The position numbers were made by a program, and so were the translations under genes. Of a DNA stretch of 64,000 nucleotides, positions 62,005 through 64,000 are shown piece by piece. Positions within the stretch are counted from its first letter, which is position 1, and each line of letters opens with the position of its first letter. Source of the stretch: Hydrogenophaga sp. IBVHS1. GTDB lineage: Bacteria; Pseudomonadota; Gammaproteobacteria; Burkholderiales; Burkholderiaceae_C. The stretch covers positions 248,001-312,000 of the forward strand of contig NZ_NFUU01000002.1 of NCBI RefSeq assembly GCF_002127265.1, given 5' to 3'. The notes under the pieces were generated by a model that worked only from the letters and a program-made list of their open reading frames with translations, was not told the origin of the DNA and searched no databases.

Positions 62005-63080
62005 AACAGCAACCCTGCGCGCTTGTCATGGCCGGCGGTACCGGTGGGCACATCTTCCCCGGCCTTGCGGTGGCGGAAGCTCTGCGCGAGCGCGGCTGGC
62101 GCGTGCACTGGCTGGGCGCGCCCGGCAGCATGGAAAGCCGGCTGGTTCCGCCGCGCGGCTTCCCGCTGGAGACGATCGACTTCGGCGGCGTGCGCGGCAA
62201 GGGCGTGATCACGCTGGCCTTGCTGCCGCTGCGCCTGCTGCGCGCTTTCTGGCAATCGCTGCAGGTGGTGCGCAAGGTGCGGCCCGACGTGGTGCTGGGC
62301 CTCGGTGGTTACATCAGTTTTCCGGGCGGCATGATGGGCGTGCTCGCCGGCAAGCCGTTGGTGCTGCACGAGCAGAATTCAGTGGCCGGCATGGCCAACA
62401 AAATCCTGGCGGGCGTCGCTGACCGTGTGTTCACCGCCTTCCCCAACGTGTTCAAGAAAGCCGAGTGGATCGGAAACCCGCTGCGCGCACCCTTCCTGCG
62501 CCAGCCCGAGCCCGCCACGCGCTTTGACGGCCGCACGGGCCCGCTGCGCCTGCTGGTGGTGGGTGGCAGCCTGGGGGCAAAAGCGTTGAACGACACCGTG
62601 CCGCAGGCGCTGGCGTTGCTGCCCGAGGCCGAGCGGCCACAGGTCACACACCAGAGCGGCGAGAAACAGATCGACGCGCTGCGCGCCAGTTACGCCGCCG
62701 CGGGCGTGAAAGCCGAACTCACGCCCTTCATCGACGACACGGCCCAGGCCTTTGCCGATGCCGATCTGATCGTCTGCCGCGCCGGCGCCAGCACCGTGAC
62801 CGAAATCGCCGCCGTGGGTGCTGCTGCGCTGTTTGTGCCTTTCCCGGCGGCGGTGGACGACCACCAGACCACCAACGCCCGCTTTCTGGTGGATGCCGGT
62901 GCTGCCTGGCTGGTGCCCCAGACACAGTTCACGCCCCAGGCGCTGGCGCACACGCTTCAGACCGTGGCCCGAGCTCAATTGATGGCGATGGCGCAAAAAG
63001 CCTTGCAGATGAAAAAAACAGAAGCCGTGGCGGCCGTGGTGTCCGCCTGCGAGCAACTCGCGAAAGTTCAGAAGACATGA
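62001..63080 (+). CDS. murG: Lipid II synthase MurG (UDP-GlcNAc transferase)
   Basis: 359 residues. The glycine loop [16 protein letters not shown] and the second-domain donor site ([29 protein letters not shown]) fit GT28-family MurG. Peripheral inner-membrane enzyme. Overlaps ftsW and murC by ATGA. Confidence 0.97.
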   Translation: MKQQPCALVMAGGTGGHIFPGLAVAEALRERGWRVHWLGAPGSMESRLVPPRGFPLETIDFGGVRGKGVITLALLPLRLLRAFWQSLQVVRKVRPDVVLGLGGYISFPGGMMGVLAGKPLVLHEQNSVAGMANKILAGVADRVFTAFPNVFKKAEWIGNPLRAPFLRQPEPATRFDGRTGPLRLLVVGGSLGAKALNDTVPQALALLPEAERPQVTHQSGEKQIDALRASYAAAGVKAELTPFIDDTAQAFADADLIVCRAGASTVTEIAAVGAAALFVPFPAAVDDHQTTNARFLVDAGAAWLVPQTQFTPQALAHTLQTVARAQLMAMAQKALQMKKTEAVAAVVSACEQLAKVQKT

Positions 63081-64000
63081 AACACGCCATACGCCACATT
63101 CATTTCGTTGGCATCGGCGGTGCCGGCATGAGCGGCATCGCCGAGGTGCTGCTCAACCAGGGCTACCGAATCTCGGGCAGCGACCTGGGCGAGAGCTCGG
63201 TCACGCGCCGGCTGGTGGCATTGGGGGCCGAGGTGTTCGTCGGCCACGACGCGGCGCACATTGAAGGTGCCGATGCCATCGTGACTTCCACGGCGGTCAA
63301 GGAAGACAACCCCGAGGTGATCGCAGCGCACGCGAAGCTGATCCCCGTGGTGCCACGGGCGGTGATGCTGGCCGAACTGATGCGCATGAAGAAGGGTGTG
63401 GCCATCGCCGGCACCCACGGCAAGACCACCACCACGAGCCTGGTGACCAGCGTGCTGGCCGCGGGGCACCTGGATCCCACCTTCGTGATTGGGGGACGCC
63501 TGAACAGCGCGAACGCCAACGCGCAGCTCGGCTCGGGCGAGTACATCGTGGTCGAGGCCGATGAATCCGACGCCTCCTTCCTCAACCTGCTGCCCGTGCT
63601 CTCGGTCGTCACCAACATCGACGCCGACCACATGGACACCTACGGTCACGACTTCGGCAACCTCAAGACCGCCTTCGTGGAGTTCCTCCACAAGATGCCG
63701 TTTTACGGAGCGGCCGTGGTGTGCGTGGACGATCCCGCCATCCGCGAGATCCTGCCGCGCATTGCACGGCCCATCACCAGCTACGGCTTCTCGGAAGACG
63801 CGCAGGTGCGCGCCGTCAACGTGCGCGCGGTCGACACCCAGATGCACTTCACGGTGCAGCGCCGCAACGGCGTTGAACTGCCCGATCTGGACATCGTGCT
63901 CAACCTGCCCGGCGAGCACAACGTGCTCAACGCGCTGGCGGCCATCGGCATTGCGGTGGAGCTCGGCGTGGAAGACGCAGCAGTGCAGCAGGCGCTGGCC
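63077..64000 (+). CDS. murC: UDP-MurNAc:L-Ala ligase MurC (3' partial)
   Basis: The first 308 codons are present, cut by the window end in frame. Starts [20 protein letters not shown]; the nucleotide-binding loop [10 protein letters not shown] and [12 protein letters not shown] are intact. It adds the first amino acid of the wall stem peptide. In most proteobacterial dcw clusters ddlB, ftsQ, ftsA and ftsZ follow. Confidence 0.96.
   Translation, partial: MKHAIRHIHFVGIGGAGMSGIAEVLLNQGYRISGSDLGESSVTRRLVALGAEVFVGHDAAHIEGADAIVTSTAVKEDNPEVIAAHAKLIPVVPRAVMLAELMRMKKGVAIAGTHGKTTTTSLVTSVLAAGHLDPTFVIGGRLNSANANAQLGSGEYIVVEADESDASFLNLLPVLSVVTNIDADHMDTYGHDFGNLKTAFVEFLHKMPFYGAAVVCVDDPAIREILPRIARPITSYGFSEDAQVRAVNVRAVDTQMHFTVQRRNGVELPDLDIVLNLPGEHNVLNALAAIGIAVELGVEDAAVQQALA

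Noticed and set aside
1-64000. CRISPR arrays, tRNA genes, insertion sequences, prophage or attachment sites
   Set aside because: No regularly spaced repeats, cloverleaf-like genes, transposase or integrase other than XerC, or target-site duplications were recognised.

Overview
The window is GC-rich and gene-dense. It looks chromosomal and comes from a betaproteobacterium, most likely Burkholderiales, family Comamonadaceae (Hydrogenophaga-like). This rests on the gene orders dapF–DUF484–xerC and dksA–STAS protein–hslVU–dcw, on the style of the protein sequences, and on an intergenic repeat I associate with that family. The genus is a guess. I see no phage, insertion sequence, CRISPR array or tRNA. 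No gap between genes exceeds about 300 bases.

Layout. 3–7076: inner-membrane and outer-membrane parts of an RND multidrug efflux system, with the first gene cut by the window edge. 7080–8972: a small membrane protein and a DNA-binding Fic-fold protein behind an array of five operator-like half-sites. 9059–15732 (minus): a LivHMGF-type ABC importer with an acyl-CoA synthetase and a binding protein in the same operon. 15889–18463 (plus, divergent): an AtuA-like/crotonase module, suggesting that a carboxylic acid is imported, CoA-activated and oxidised. 18473–25183: assorted housekeeping genes (esterase-like protein, glutamine amidotransferase-like protein, thioesterase, Atm1-type ABC exporter, LysR regulator, dihydroorotase, DUF3025). 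25179–26262: htpX behind a good sigma-32 promoter and an unusually structured leader, closed by a strong terminator. 26280–31038: glycine-zipper protein, flavoprotein, DUF2239 protein and MATE exporter. 31071–31416: the RNase P RNA. 31433–33668: an alpha/beta-hydrolase–LuxR fusion regulator divergent from a ferritin-like di-iron protein. 33727–33873: a broken iron-permease remnant. 33892–41276 (minus): a seven-gene operon with a spermidine/putrescine-type ABC importer, a GntR regulator, an Asp/Glu/hydantoin racemase-family protein and a Nudix–metallo-beta-lactamase fusion.

41459–64000 is core genome on the plus strand: dapF, DUF484, xerC, a DsrE-family protein, a CobW-type metal GTPase, a long-tailed DksA, a STAS-like protein and hslVU. 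The division and cell-wall (dcw) cluster follows: mraZ, rsmH, ftsL, ftsI, murE, murF, mraY, murD, ftsW, murG and murC (cut by the window end). From ftsL onward nearly every dcw stop codon overlaps the next start codon, so the cluster should be one translationally coupled transcript.

Two themes go beyond the gene list. First, several genes have a -10-like hexamer ending 6–8 bases before the start codon and no Shine-Dalgarno sequence, which predicts leaderless mRNAs; the rnpB promoter gives an internal spacing reference. Second, several intergenic regions hold clear candidate operators or RNA structures (Fic gene, htpX, DUF2239 gene, potA-like operon, hydrolase–LuxR pair, mraZ). No single region is obviously a wholly new system. 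The best candidates for new biology are the Fic/operator locus, the htpX leader, the hydrolase–LuxR/di-iron pair and the seven-gene racemase/transport operon.
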